Assembly: GCA_000432515.1 (NCBI GenBank)
Contig: HF996010.1
Span: forward strand, 1 to 27,262
Direction: 5' to 3'
Length of the DNA: 27,262 nucleotides
From: Bacteroides sp. CAG:545
GTDB taxonomy: Bacteria; Bacteroidota; Bacteroidia; Bacteroidales; UBA932
Of this stretch, positions 16,901-24,249 are shown in pieces (within the stretch, counting starts at the first letter, position 1; each line of letters opens with the position of its first letter). Below the pieces are notes generated by a model. It made no database searches, was not told the origin of the DNA, and saw only the letters and a program-made list of their open reading frames with translations. The translations under genes and the position numbers were made by a program.

Positions 16901-17266
16901 AACATAAGGCGGATTGTTCTCGAAATGTCCTCTCCATGCATATCCCACATTGACATAAAGAGGATCTCCGTAGCCGTTCAGTTCCCAGAGCCCAGGTACA
17001 GGGATGGTTCCCCAGGCAGAATCGTTGAATTTTTCTGAAAAGAAATCCTTTGTCCTCTCCGCAGGAGACTGGCAGAGCTGGAATTTCCATACTCCGTCCA
17101 GCGTCAATGTTTTCTGCTGGTCTGTCTGGAATGTGGCCCTCATCGGAAGCCTGTTCATCTCGAATACACCCGGATCCTGCCAGATTTCCATCTTTGTGGA
17201 GTTTCCGGAAACGGCAACAGATGACGACATCGCAGCTGCAGCCAAAGCACACGTCAATAAGTTCAT
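13982..17266 (-). CDS. lacZ: Exported GH2 beta-galactosidase
   Basis: A 1094-residue glycoside hydrolase family 2 enzyme that cleaves beta-linked galactose from lactose-like and host-glycan oligosaccharides. A signal peptide (about 1-21) places it in the periplasm. A jelly-roll sugar-binding domain (about 55-225), Ig-like domain, TIM barrel (about 340-640) and C-terminal beta-galactosidase small-chain domain (about 800-1093) are in the usual LacZ order. The acid/base Glu461 lies in WSMGNEAGNG and the nucleophile Glu524 in LILCEYSHAMGNSNGN. It is close in length to E. coli LacZ (1023) plus the leader. It stands alone, without a SusCD pair or regulator nearby, and diverges from dnaE. The specific galactoside is not determinable here; GH2 also contains other activities, but the active-site context favours beta-galactosidase. 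Confidence 0.93.
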   Translation of the reverse strand: MNLLTCALAAAAMSSSVAVSGNSTKMEIWQDPGVFEMNRLPMRATFQTDQQKTLTLDGVWKFQLCQSPAERTKDFFSEKFNDSAWGTIPVPGLWELNGYGDPLYVNVGYAWRGHFENNPPYVPEERNYVGQYRRTFDMPADWTGRQICLCIGSATSNVRIWVNGKEVGYSEDSKLEARFDITKYVKAGENQIALEIFRWCDGSYLEDQDFWRFSGIARGIYVYTRETKRIEDINVKGDMDGNIDMSIVVSPGVTSFSCKVTDPSGHEVGSCVENVDSKVVKDKDGNRVIRCTSVVSSPELWSAESPSLYTLTVSAYDKKGLVESASVKFGFRSVEIKNSQLLVNGKAVLFKGVDRHEMSPYGGYVMSYDEMLEDIRIMKELNVNAVRTSHYPNDPMWYALCDKYGIYVVDEANIESHGMGYGKESLAHRPDYYEAHLSRNRRMVCRDFNHPSVIVWSMGNEAGNGENFEKVYDWIKAYDTSRPVQYERAELKYNTDVYCPMYTHPVDCEKYLKNNPPKPLILCEYSHAMGNSNGNFKEYWDLVRKYPEFQGGFIWDYVDQAICKKVDARKYGTDHIFIYGGDANDYDASDGSFNCNGILAADRSWHPQTYEIRYQHRSILTTADTKFCTPGKSFLEEDKEFVVNVYNENFFIDLSRYRMNWTIEAGGAAVKSGIVENVKAAPGQTVEVGLGISGKDILSAVSKSLRNMPSCTGFGTPDGFIDTDVCVKVSWTLKESDGLLPAGYEVAYDQIVLYEAPASAFNAGSAAVNDIVNAEETSSEAVFSGQFIYEKSMEGDRVSDWKAVFDKNTGALSSYVIGGVETLKEPLMPSFGRAVVENDMGANFQNRFKMWRYPEFKVASFNVEKSSDHYVVTTEYAPFGKVCSVTMTYEIHPDGAIVAKEKMNDKGELGKAPCLFRFGMKLAMPGEFSTLDFYGLGPWDNYCDRKSAALLGHYVQRVQDQYWYGYVRTQESGTKSDLRWLKVLSSSGTGIEITSDARFSGSALPFSQKQMDSALSDPRPRKNPTNQQAGEATHSLELLPLAHNDARSLGTTYVNFDLKEMGVGGTDSWGRWPLEPYLVRPAEYEFNFVIRPVK

Positions 17267-17312
17267 AGTGTATAAATTATTTCAATTTTAAAGCTCGTGT
17301 ATGAAGCGAATG

Positions 17313-17344
17313 CTAATTTACTCATTCTCTCCCACTCCTGCAAA
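17313..17344 (-). promoter_or_regulatory. Candidate promoter of lacZ
   Basis: On the minus strand TTTG (17344-17341) is followed after 20 bases by TAAATTAG (17320-17313), one mismatch from the Bacteroidota -7 element. Initiation near 17306 would give a leader of about 40 bases. It lies back to back with the dnaE promoter. Confidence 0.5.
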
Positions 17345-17372
17345 AGTAAGGGGAAAATGACGGAATTTTTAG

Positions 17373-17380
17373 TATCTTTG
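17373..17380 (+). promoter_or_regulatory. -7 element of dnaE
   Basis: TATCTTTG matches TAnnTTTG and lies 23 bases before the dnaE ATG, so the mRNA would have a leader of under 20 bases. No TTTG is present at the -33 position. Confidence 0.55.
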
Positions 17381-17403
17381 TCTTCCTTAACAAAAGATGA
17401 ATT

Positions 17404-20400
17404 ATGTCCTTCGTACACCTTCACGTCCATACCCAATATTCGATTCTTGATGGCCAGTCTTCTATCGAAAACCTGTTCAACCGAGCCGAAGAGCTTGGTA
17501 TGCCCGGTCTTGCGATTACGGACCACGGCAATATGTACGGCGTGAAAGAGTTTTTCAAGTTCGCGGCTAAGCACCCTTCCGTAAAGCCTATCATCGGATG
17601 CGAAATCTACGTGTCCAAGGGAGACCACAAGGTAAAGGAGAAGGGCTATTACCACCTTATCCTGCTGGCCAAGAACTACAACGGGTACAAGAACCTTATG
17701 AAGATCGTGTCCACCGGACATATCGAGGGAATGTACTACAAGCCGAGGGTTTCGCACGAGGTCATTGAAAAGTACCACGAGGACATCATCTGCTCTTCCG
17801 CCTGTATGGCAGGAGAGATTCCGAGAATGATTCTAGACGGCAATATCGCAGGCGCGGAAAAGGCCATAGAGTGGCACAAGAGGGTGTTCAAGGATGACTA
17901 TTATCTGGAGGTGATGCTGCACAAGACGGAGGTTCCGGGACTTTCGCTCGAGGTGTATGAGAAGGAGAAGGAGTACGATGAGGTCATCTTCGATCTGGCC
18001 GAAAAGCATGGCGTGAAGGTCATCGCGACCAATGACGTCCACTTTGTGCGCAAGGAGGACGGCCCCGCCCATGACAGGCTTATCTGTCTGACTACCAATG
18101 CATACATTGACGATATCGACCGTCTCAGATATACCCAGCAGGAGTATCTGAAGACCGAGGAGGAGATGGCGGCATTGTTCCCGGACCATCCTGAGGTCAT
18201 CACCAATACGCTGGAAATCTGCGACAAGGTGGAGAACTACACCATTGACCGTGGACACGTCTTGCCGAAGTTCGAGATTGACAAGGACTTCCTCGATGAC
18301 ATAGACACTTATCTTGAGAAATACAAGGGTGTCATTGACGCCGGACGCAATGACGAGAAGGGCAATGACCGTGGCGAGGAATTCCGTCATTCGGTCGCGT
18401 TCCTGTGCCATCTGTGCTACAAGGGTGCGCAGGAGCGGTACGGGGATGTTCTGGATGATGTCACTGCGGATCGTCTGGATTTCGAGCTCAAGACCATCTC
18501 CAGGATGGGTTTCCCTGACTACTTCCTCATCGTGCAGGACTATATCGCGGCAGCCAGGGCCCAAGGCATATCTGTAGGTCCGGGCCGTGGTTCCGCTGCC
18601 GGTTCCGCCGTAGCTTACTGCTTGGGTATCACCAATTTGGACCCTATCAAGTACGACCTCCTGTTCGAGCGTTTCCTGAATCCGGAGCGTGTGTCAATGC
18701 CTGATATTGATGTGGACTTCGATGATGACGGACGTTATCGTGTTATCCAGTATGTGCAGGACAGATATGGTGTCGATCATGTTTCCCATGTCATCACGTT
18801 CGGTACTATGGCCGCAAAGGGTGCCATCAAGGATGTGGCCCGTATCAGCCGGCTTCCTCTGGATGAGTCCAACAGACTTACGAAGATGATTCCGGACAAG
18901 CCTATCACGGTCACGGAGACCAGCGAGGTGGAACTGAAGGAGGGCGAGGAGCCGGATGAGGGCGATAAAGTCGTGGAAAAGGACGGGAAGCGTTTCAAGA
19001 TCGTCAAGAAGGATGTAGAGAAGAAGCCTAACCTGAAGAACTGCGTAAAGTACATTCCTGAGTTGAAGAATGAACTGGAGAATGGTTCTGAACTGGTAAG
19101 GGAGGTACTCAAGTACGCATTGCAGCTCGAGGGATGTATCAGGCAGATCGGCATCCATGCCTGCGCTATGATTATCGGACGAGGCAATCTTACTGACTAT
19201 ATTCCGATTACGCTCGGTGAGGACAAGGCCACGGGGCAGAAGGTGTGGGTATCTCAGTACGAGGGCTCGTTCATCGAGGACGTGGGTATGCTCAAGATGG
19301 ACTTCCTGGGACTCAGGACATTGTCCATCATAAAAATCTGCCTGGCTGAGGTCAAGAAGCGGTTCGGAATCGACATTGACATAGAAAAGATTCCTATCGA
19401 CGACCCGAAGGCTTACGAGATTTATTCGAACGGCGATACGAAGAGCGTGTTCCAGTTCGAGTCTCCTGGAATGATGGAGTGGCTTCAGAAGCTGCATCCT
19501 GAGCGTTTCGAGGACCTTATCGCGATGAACGCGCTGTACCGTCCGGGCCCTATGGACTATATTCCTTCGTTCGTTGCCAGAAAGCGAGGAGAGGAGCCTA
19601 TCACATACGACCTTCCTGCCATGGAGGAGTTCCTGAAGGAGACTTATGGTGTCACCGTCTATCAGGAGCAGGTGATGCTTATCTCCCAGAAGGTGGCGGG
19701 TTTCTCGAAAGGCAAGGCGGACAAACTCCGTAAAGCGATGGGCAAGAAGAAGATAGACATTCTCCAGTCGCTGTACGGAGAGTTCATCGAAGGCGGAAAG
19801 AAGAACGGACACCCTGAGGATGTGCTCAAGAAGATATGGAAGGACTGGGAGAAGTTCGCTTCTTATGCGTTCAACAAATCGCACGCTACCTGCTATGCCT
19901 GGGTAAGTTACCAGACGGGCTGGCTCAAGGCGCATTATCCTTCCGAGTTCCAGGCAGCCAACCTCAGCATGAACAAGAACAACATGACTGAGATCCAGGC
20001 CATTATGGCGGACTGCAAGAAGCATCATATCCGGGTTCTGAATCCGGACGTGAACGAGAGCGAGTCGAACTTCACCGTAAACAAGAACGGGGACATCCGT
20101 TTCGGAATGGGCGGAATGAAGGGGTTCGGAGCCAATATCGTGGACGCCATCGTGCAGGAGCGTACTGAACATGGCCTGTTTGAAGACATATATGACTTCT
20201 GCGTCAGGATGTCCGGCGTGGTAAACCGCAAATCGATGGAAGCGCTGGTGAATTCAGGTGCGTTCGACTCTTTCGGCATATCAAGATCGCAGTACTTCCT
20301 CGCCGGAAAGAACGGCCTCCAGTATCTGGATGACCTTATGAGTTACGGACAGGTTACCAGGCAGAATGCGGAAGACGATGCGGCATCTCTTTTCGGTGAC

Positions 20401-21159
20401 GCTGAGGAACTTAAAATAGAGAAACCGGTGCCACCTGCATTGACCATAGAGCCTGACATTCTGGAAGTGCTTCAGAGAGAGAAGGATGTGGTGGGAATGT
20501 ACCTCTCTGACCATCCTCTGAAGAAATATGAATTCGAACTAGAGAATTTCACGAACTGCAAGATGGCCGAACTGGGTGACCTGATTGCCGACTGCGACAA
20601 AAACAGACAGACGGCGCAGGTAGCATTGGCCGGACTCGTCACATCCGTGGAAACCAAGATTTCAAGGAACGGAAAACCGTTTGCCAAGGTGAACGTGGAA
20701 GACTTTTCCGGCATATATGAATTCGCATTCTTCGGCAAGGATTATGAAAATTTCATGAACTACCTGCATGAGCACACGGCCATCTACATTGAAGGAGAGA
20801 TCTGTGAGAAATATTTCCTCAAACCGGAAGAAATCGCTGCCGGCAAAAAGGCGCCTTACACATTCAAGGTAAAGAAAATCAGCCTTTTGGGAAATGTGGC
20901 GGAAGACCGTCTGGCAGGCTTTGCAATAGAGATGCTGGCAAACGACATCACCCCTGAACTGCGTCATAGGCTCGTGCATCTGGTCAAGGAGAGCAAGGGA
21001 AATATTCCTCTGTCAATGATTGTCTTCGACCCGGTTACGAACTATATCGTGGAATTCATTTCTAGGAAGTACCACATCTCGGTCAGCGCGGATTTCATAC
21101 TGCAGCTCAATGAACTCGGACTCAAATACCGGGTTTCCCGCAAGAACTTGTCATCATAG
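17404..21159 (+). CDS. dnaE: DNA polymerase III alpha subunit (DnaE)
   Basis: The 1251-residue replicative polymerase. The N-terminal PHP domain keeps the metal-ligand pattern: HLHVH (His7, His9), TDHG (Asp40, His41), Glu67, His84, Cys134 and NDVH (Asp211, His213), so unlike the E. coli domain it may still bind metal. The palm has PGRGSAAGS (393-401), the catalytic pair in MPDIDVDF (Asp436, Asp438) and Asp633 in MLKMDFLG. A charged, lysine- and glutamate-rich stretch of about 40 residues (about 503-543) looks like a lineage-specific insertion. The tau/clamp region with a helix-hairpin-helix and an OB fold (about 1075-1140) follows. Start at 17404, where the PHP motif sits at the usual distance. 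Its 3' end overlaps the convergent hydrolase gene by 38 bp. Confidence 0.98.
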   Translation: MSFVHLHVHTQYSILDGQSSIENLFNRAEELGMPGLAITDHGNMYGVKEFFKFAAKHPSVKPIIGCEIYVSKGDHKVKEKGYYHLILLAKNYNGYKNLMKIVSTGHIEGMYYKPRVSHEVIEKYHEDIICSSACMAGEIPRMILDGNIAGAEKAIEWHKRVFKDDYYLEVMLHKTEVPGLSLEVYEKEKEYDEVIFDLAEKHGVKVIATNDVHFVRKEDGPAHDRLICLTTNAYIDDIDRLRYTQQEYLKTEEEMAALFPDHPEVITNTLEICDKVENYTIDRGHVLPKFEIDKDFLDDIDTYLEKYKGVIDAGRNDEKGNDRGEEFRHSVAFLCHLCYKGAQERYGDVLDDVTADRLDFELKTISRMGFPDYFLIVQDYIAAARAQGISVGPGRGSAAGSAVAYCLGITNLDPIKYDLLFERFLNPERVSMPDIDVDFDDDGRYRVIQYVQDRYGVDHVSHVITFGTMAAKGAIKDVARISRLPLDESNRLTKMIPDKPITVTETSEVELKEGEEPDEGDKVVEKDGKRFKIVKKDVEKKPNLKNCVKYIPELKNELENGSELVREVLKYALQLEGCIRQIGIHACAMIIGRGNLTDYIPITLGEDKATGQKVWVSQYEGSFIEDVGMLKMDFLGLRTLSIIKICLAEVKKRFGIDIDIEKIPIDDPKAYEIYSNGDTKSVFQFESPGMMEWLQKLHPERFEDLIAMNALYRPGPMDYIPSFVARKRGEEPITYDLPAMEEFLKETYGVTVYQEQVMLISQKVAGFSKGKADKLRKAMGKKKIDILQSLYGEFIEGGKKNGHPEDVLKKIWKDWEKFASYAFNKSHATCYAWVSYQTGWLKAHYPSEFQAANLSMNKNNMTEIQAIMADCKKHHIRVLNPDVNESESNFTVNKNGDIRFGMGGMKGFGANIVDAIVQERTEHGLFEDIYDFCVRMSGVVNRKSMEALVNSGAFDSFGISRSQYFLAGKNGLQYLDDLMSYGQVTRQNAEDDAASLFGDAEELKIEKPVPPALTIEPDILEVLQREKDVVGMYLSDHPLKKYEFELENFTNCKMAELGDLIADCDKNRQTAQVALAGLVTSVETKISRNGKPFAKVNVEDFSGIYEFAFFGKDYENFMNYLHEHTAIYIEGEICEKYFLKPEEIAAGKKAPYTFKVKKISLLGNVAEDRLAGFAIEMLANDITPELRHRLVHLVKESKGNIPLSMIVFDPVTNYIVEFISRKYHISVSADFILQLNELGLKYRVSRKNLSS

Positions 21160-22390
21160 ACGACGCTACAATATTCGCAATGACAGCCCTGAACCGCGCT
21201 AAAGAGCCTTTATCCTGAGGATGGACCCGATGAGTGAGGATTATCAGCGCTGTCCTGTTTTTCATGTCAATGACTATGGACGGGCCGGTGTACCCGGTGT
21301 GGCAGATCGTGCTCTCACGGTCGAACAAGTCGCCACGTGGACCGGAATGGGTACTGTGATGGTCCCAGCCCAATGCTCTGCCCACGCCGCCGTCAATATC
21401 TTCCGGAACACGGGCCATAAGGTCAATGGCGGCCGGCGAAAGGATACTGACGCCATTTGCAGTTCCTCCGTTCATTATTGCCGCACATATGACGCTCAGC
21501 CCCATCGCATCCGAAAAGACACCGGCATTGCCCGAATTCCCGCCGTTTATGCGCCTCGCAAGCGGATCGTGCACCTGACCGCAGAGAGGAGTGCCGTCAG
21601 GCTGCAGTTCCGTCGGCGCGCAATATTTCAGGTCAATGACGGGAGTCTCACCTACCGGCAGATAGCCTATATGCTTCAAGCCCAACGGACGGAACACGTT
21701 TTCCATAGCATAATCACAGAGTCTTTCTCCTGTAACTTTCTCAAGGATAGCCTGTAATGCAATGAAATTCAAGCAGCTGTACATAAACTTGGTGCCAGGG
21801 CGAAAGTTGCGGCCGGCATTGTCCGAGATATATCTGACCAGTGAATCCGGCTGGTTCTCCCCATATTTTTCCACGAATGACTTTACATTCAGATAAGGGT
21901 CGATGCCGGACGAATGGGTAAGCAGATGCTCCACAGTAATATCCTCCTTCCTATCTTCCGAGGTCCAGGGTCTGAAGCCTGGAATATAACGGCTTACGGG
22001 GTCATGTAGCCTAACTTTTCCCTGTTCTATCAGCTGCATGAATGACAATGTGGTGCCGACGCATTTGCTGCACGATGCCAAATCGAATACGGTCTCTTCC
22101 GTCATGGCTACAGTGTCAGGAACTACTGACTTGTTGCCGAACGGCTTGATATACACCAACTTGTCTTCTTTCACCACCGCCACTACCGCCCCCGGTATCA
22201 GGCCTTCGGCAACAGCAGCATTGACAGTACTGTCGATGAGGGCAAGTCTGGAGGAATTCATTGACATGGATTCCGGCGAAGCCTTTTTCAGCTCTCCCGG
22301 GAGGGATCTCCCTCGCGCTCCGCATGCGGACAAAAAGGAGACAGCCGCCAGAACGGCAGCTGTCAACCGATATATTTTTCTGCCTGTCAT
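21122..22390 (-). CDS. Beta-lactamase-like serine hydrolase lipoprotein
   Basis: A 422-residue protein of the beta-lactamase/transpeptidase-like (class C, Pfam Beta-lactamase) superfamily. Lipobox LSAC (Cys23) anchors it to a membrane. The catalytic SxxK is SCSK (Ser106, Lys109). The usual YxN motif is altered: YSCLN (Tyr204 to Asn208). HTG (364-366) takes the place of KTG. HLLTHSSG (155-162) is typical of the esterase/peptidase branch. These proteins may be D-aminopeptidases, esterases or cell-wall enzymes; true beta-lactamase activity is not implied. Its start codon overlaps the stop of the upstream exonuclease-like gene (TAATG), so the two are translationally coupled. The C-terminal coding end overlaps that of dnaE by 38 bp. 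Confidence 0.85.
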   Translation of the reverse strand: MTGRKIYRLTAAVLAAVSFLSACGARGRSLPGELKKASPESMSMNSSRLALIDSTVNAAVAEGLIPGAVVAVVKEDKLVYIKPFGNKSVVPDTVAMTEETVFDLASCSKCVGTTLSFMQLIEQGKVRLHDPVSRYIPGFRPWTSEDRKEDITVEHLLTHSSGIDPYLNVKSFVEKYGENQPDSLVRYISDNAGRNFRPGTKFMYSCLNFIALQAILEKVTGERLCDYAMENVFRPLGLKHIGYLPVGETPVIDLKYCAPTELQPDGTPLCGQVHDPLARRINGGNSGNAGVFSDAMGLSVICAAIMNGGTANGVSILSPAAIDLMARVPEDIDGGVGRALGWDHHSTHSGPRGDLFDRESTICHTGYTGPSIVIDMKNRTALIILTHRVHPQDKGSLARFRAVIANIVASSMMTSSCGKPGI

Positions 22391-23232
22391 TAGAAAACAA
22401 GAACTGATTTTACAGGGTAATGGTCTGATATATAGGCTCTTTCATCATAAGGCTTTCTTATCACTTCGAAAAGAGTGCAGGCGTTGAAACCAGAATAATA
22501 GATATGGTCGATTACACCTTTGCTCCTGCCCCAACCATTGAAAGTGTCACCTTTGTCGGTCTTCACAGCCGTTTCGCGTGCGCTTGTCATCATATTGTTC
22601 AGGTCATTGAGAACCTCGTCGGCAGGAGTAACATTGAAGTCTCCTGTGAGAATCATAGGATAACCTTCCTTGTTCATTTCCTGTATCTTCTTGACAATCA
22701 GCACAAGGCCGTTTCTCTGGGCTTCACGTCCTTTGTGGTCGAGATGGGTGTTCACGTAATAGAACTTCTTTCCGTTCTTCTTGTCTTTCAGGAGTGCCCA
22801 GGTGGCTGTTCTCTTGCAAGCAGCATCCCATCCCTTGGACGGCTTGTCAGGAGTTTCGGAAAGCCAATATGTTCCCCACTTCAACAGCTTGACTGTCTTG
22901 GTGTTATAAAATATGGACATATGCTCGCCCTTGCTCTTTCCGTCTTCTCTGCCGACGCCCACGCACTTATATCCGTCGCAAAATTCATCGAGATACTTCA
23001 CCTGATAGTCATACGCCTCCTGCACGCCGAATATGTCCGGCATCTGGTCCATAATCATCATTGCTGAAGCCGGATAGCGGTACTGCCACGAATTGGTGCC
23101 GTCCTTGGCCTCGCCGTTCCTGATATTATATGAAATAACTGACAGTTCGTCAGGCGAGCCTGCATTTGCATAAAACGGCATCGCCATAACCAAAGCTGAC
23201 GCAAGAGATAAAATTTTACTTGTAATCGACAT
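22390..23232 (-). CDS. Exported endonuclease/exonuclease/phosphatase family protein
   Basis: A 280-residue metal-dependent phosphodiesterase or phosphatase of the EEP (DNase I-like) fold. A signal peptide (about 1-24, ending YANAG) directs it to the periplasm or outside. Family motifs are complete: SYNIRNG (34-40), GVQEA with Glu72, NTHLDH (161-166), GDFN (197-200), IDHIYY (241-246) and SDHYP (269-273), so an active enzyme is expected. The substrate may be nucleic acid, a phospholipid headgroup or a sugar phosphate and cannot be decided from the motifs. It is the first gene of a two-gene unit with the serine hydrolase lipoprotein. Confidence 0.88.
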   Translation of the reverse strand: MSITSKILSLASALVMAMPFYANAGSPDELSVISYNIRNGEAKDGTNSWQYRYPASAMMIMDQMPDIFGVQEAYDYQVKYLDEFCDGYKCVGVGREDGKSKGEHMSIFYNTKTVKLLKWGTYWLSETPDKPSKGWDAACKRTATWALLKDKKNGKKFYYVNTHLDHKGREAQRNGLVLIVKKIQEMNKEGYPMILTGDFNVTPADEVLNDLNNMMTSARETAVKTDKGDTFNGWGRSKGVIDHIYYSGFNACTLFEVIRKPYDERAYISDHYPVKSVLVF

Positions 23233-23255
23233 GATATTGATATTGTTTTAGTTCC

Positions 23256-23263
23256 CAAATTTA
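23256..23263 (-). promoter_or_regulatory. -7 element of the EEP/hydrolase pair
   Basis: TAAATTTG on the minus strand (23263-23256) matches TAnnTTTG, about 24 bases before the ATG at 23232. The -33 position, 20 bases upstream, is a T-run (TTTT) rather than TTTG. No clear terminator for jetD is visible in the 126-bp gap; only a weak 6-bp stem, GTATTT/AAATAC, is present. Confidence 0.55.
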
Positions 23264-23358
23264 ATAATTAAGTGACAGGAAAAAAAACGTATTGATAAAG
23301 AATTAGATACGCTGTATTTAAAAGTTTGTGACAAATACCGAAAGAAAAGGAATAAGTA

Positions 23359-24249
23359 TTAAGGTGTCTTTCTGGGTCGAGAGAGTTTCTCTTGTTCGCA
23401 ACTTTTATGGAATTTCTCAATTGCGTCTAACAAAGGCTGAATCCTTGGGTCCTTGCCTGTGTCAGGTGCGGCCTCTCCATATTGCTTATCATAGAGTGCT
23501 ATACTTCCAGTTCTTATCAGTTCTTCATAGTTTTCAGGAATGAGGAAGGAAGCCCTTTCTCCGAGAACGCTTCGAAAACTATCGATATAGATTCGGAGCC
23601 CACCTTTATCCAGGTCCCCGAAATGGAGATATTGATTAGGGATCCTTTTAAGCCATTCAATCCATCTTCCGTAAGAATCCTTCCCATATGTTGCTCGATA
23701 GGTGAAAAGATAGGGCTTTTCAGCGTCGAATAGGTGGGCGTAATCCTTGATACGCATGAACGTGGCATAATTCTCTACACCAACGACAGTAATCTCAGGG
23801 TTGATTTCCAGGAGCGATTCATCGTCCACCTCGTAGCTGGTTCCTTTCGGAGGATCAAGACGGAAAGGTTGACCATCAAAAAAAATATCAATCGGCCAAA
23901 TTGCATTTAGCCGAATTCCTTTCATCACGTCGGTTCCAAACGCCTTTGTGTCATTGACGAGTTTAGCTGCGTCACTGCGAGTCGGATTGTTTCCAGCTTG
24001 TTTATCTTCCAGCACCTTCAGATATCCATCCAGATCTTCGGTCCCGCAAAGACGCTGAGTGAACCCTTTTATCTGGCTATTATTAGCAGATGAAAAGATG
24101 ATTGTCCGCCTATCTCTTTTTGCCGAAACCAAGTGCTCTTCACGTAATCGTTTTGCCACTTTCTCGGAAAGAAAAGATGCCCGAATAGTACCGTCCTCCA
24201 TCAAGGCTAAAAGCCCACGAAGATCTTTAAGACTAACTCTCTCTTTCAT
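23359..24249 (-). CDS. jetD: Wadjet nuclease subunit JetD (topoisomerase VI-like, DUF2220)
   Basis: A 296-residue protein with an N-terminal winged-helix-like region (about 1-85) and a C-terminal Toprim domain typical of JetD (DUF2220). The Toprim Glu is in VVGVENYATF (Glu159) and the acidic pair in HFGDLDKGGL (Asp212, Asp214). In Wadjet, JetD is the nuclease that cuts small circular DNA held by the JetABC SMC motor. I chose the ATG at 24249, which overlaps the jetC end by 17 bp, over an in-frame TTG at 24264. The protein is shorter than the roughly 400-residue JetD of well-studied type I systems, which may reflect a different subtype. It is the last gene, consistent with the usual jetABCD order. 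Confidence 0.85.
   Translation of the reverse strand: MKERVSLKDLRGLLALMEDGTIRASFLSEKVAKRLREEHLVSAKRDRRTIIFSSANNSQIKGFTQRLCGTEDLDGYLKVLEDKQAGNNPTRSDAAKLVNDTKAFGTDVMKGIRLNAIWPIDIFFDGQPFRLDPPKGTSYEVDDESLLEINPEITVVGVENYATFMRIKDYAHLFDAEKPYLFTYRATYGKDSYGRWIEWLKRIPNQYLHFGDLDKGGLRIYIDSFRSVLGERASFLIPENYEELIRTGSIALYDKQYGEAAPDTGKDPRIQPLLDAIEKFHKSCEQEKLSRPRKTP

Noticed and set aside
18694..20172. A 492-codon open frame antisense to dnaE
   Set aside because: It lies entirely within the palm and fingers coding region of an unmistakable dnaE, its translation resembles no family, and long antisense frames are common opposite GC-biased third positions.
21122..22390. True class C beta-lactamase resistance gene
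   Set aside because: The YxN motif is not standard, KTG is HTG, and the HLLTHSSG pattern fits the broad esterase/peptidase group; lipoprotein anchoring also fits a cell-envelope enzyme.
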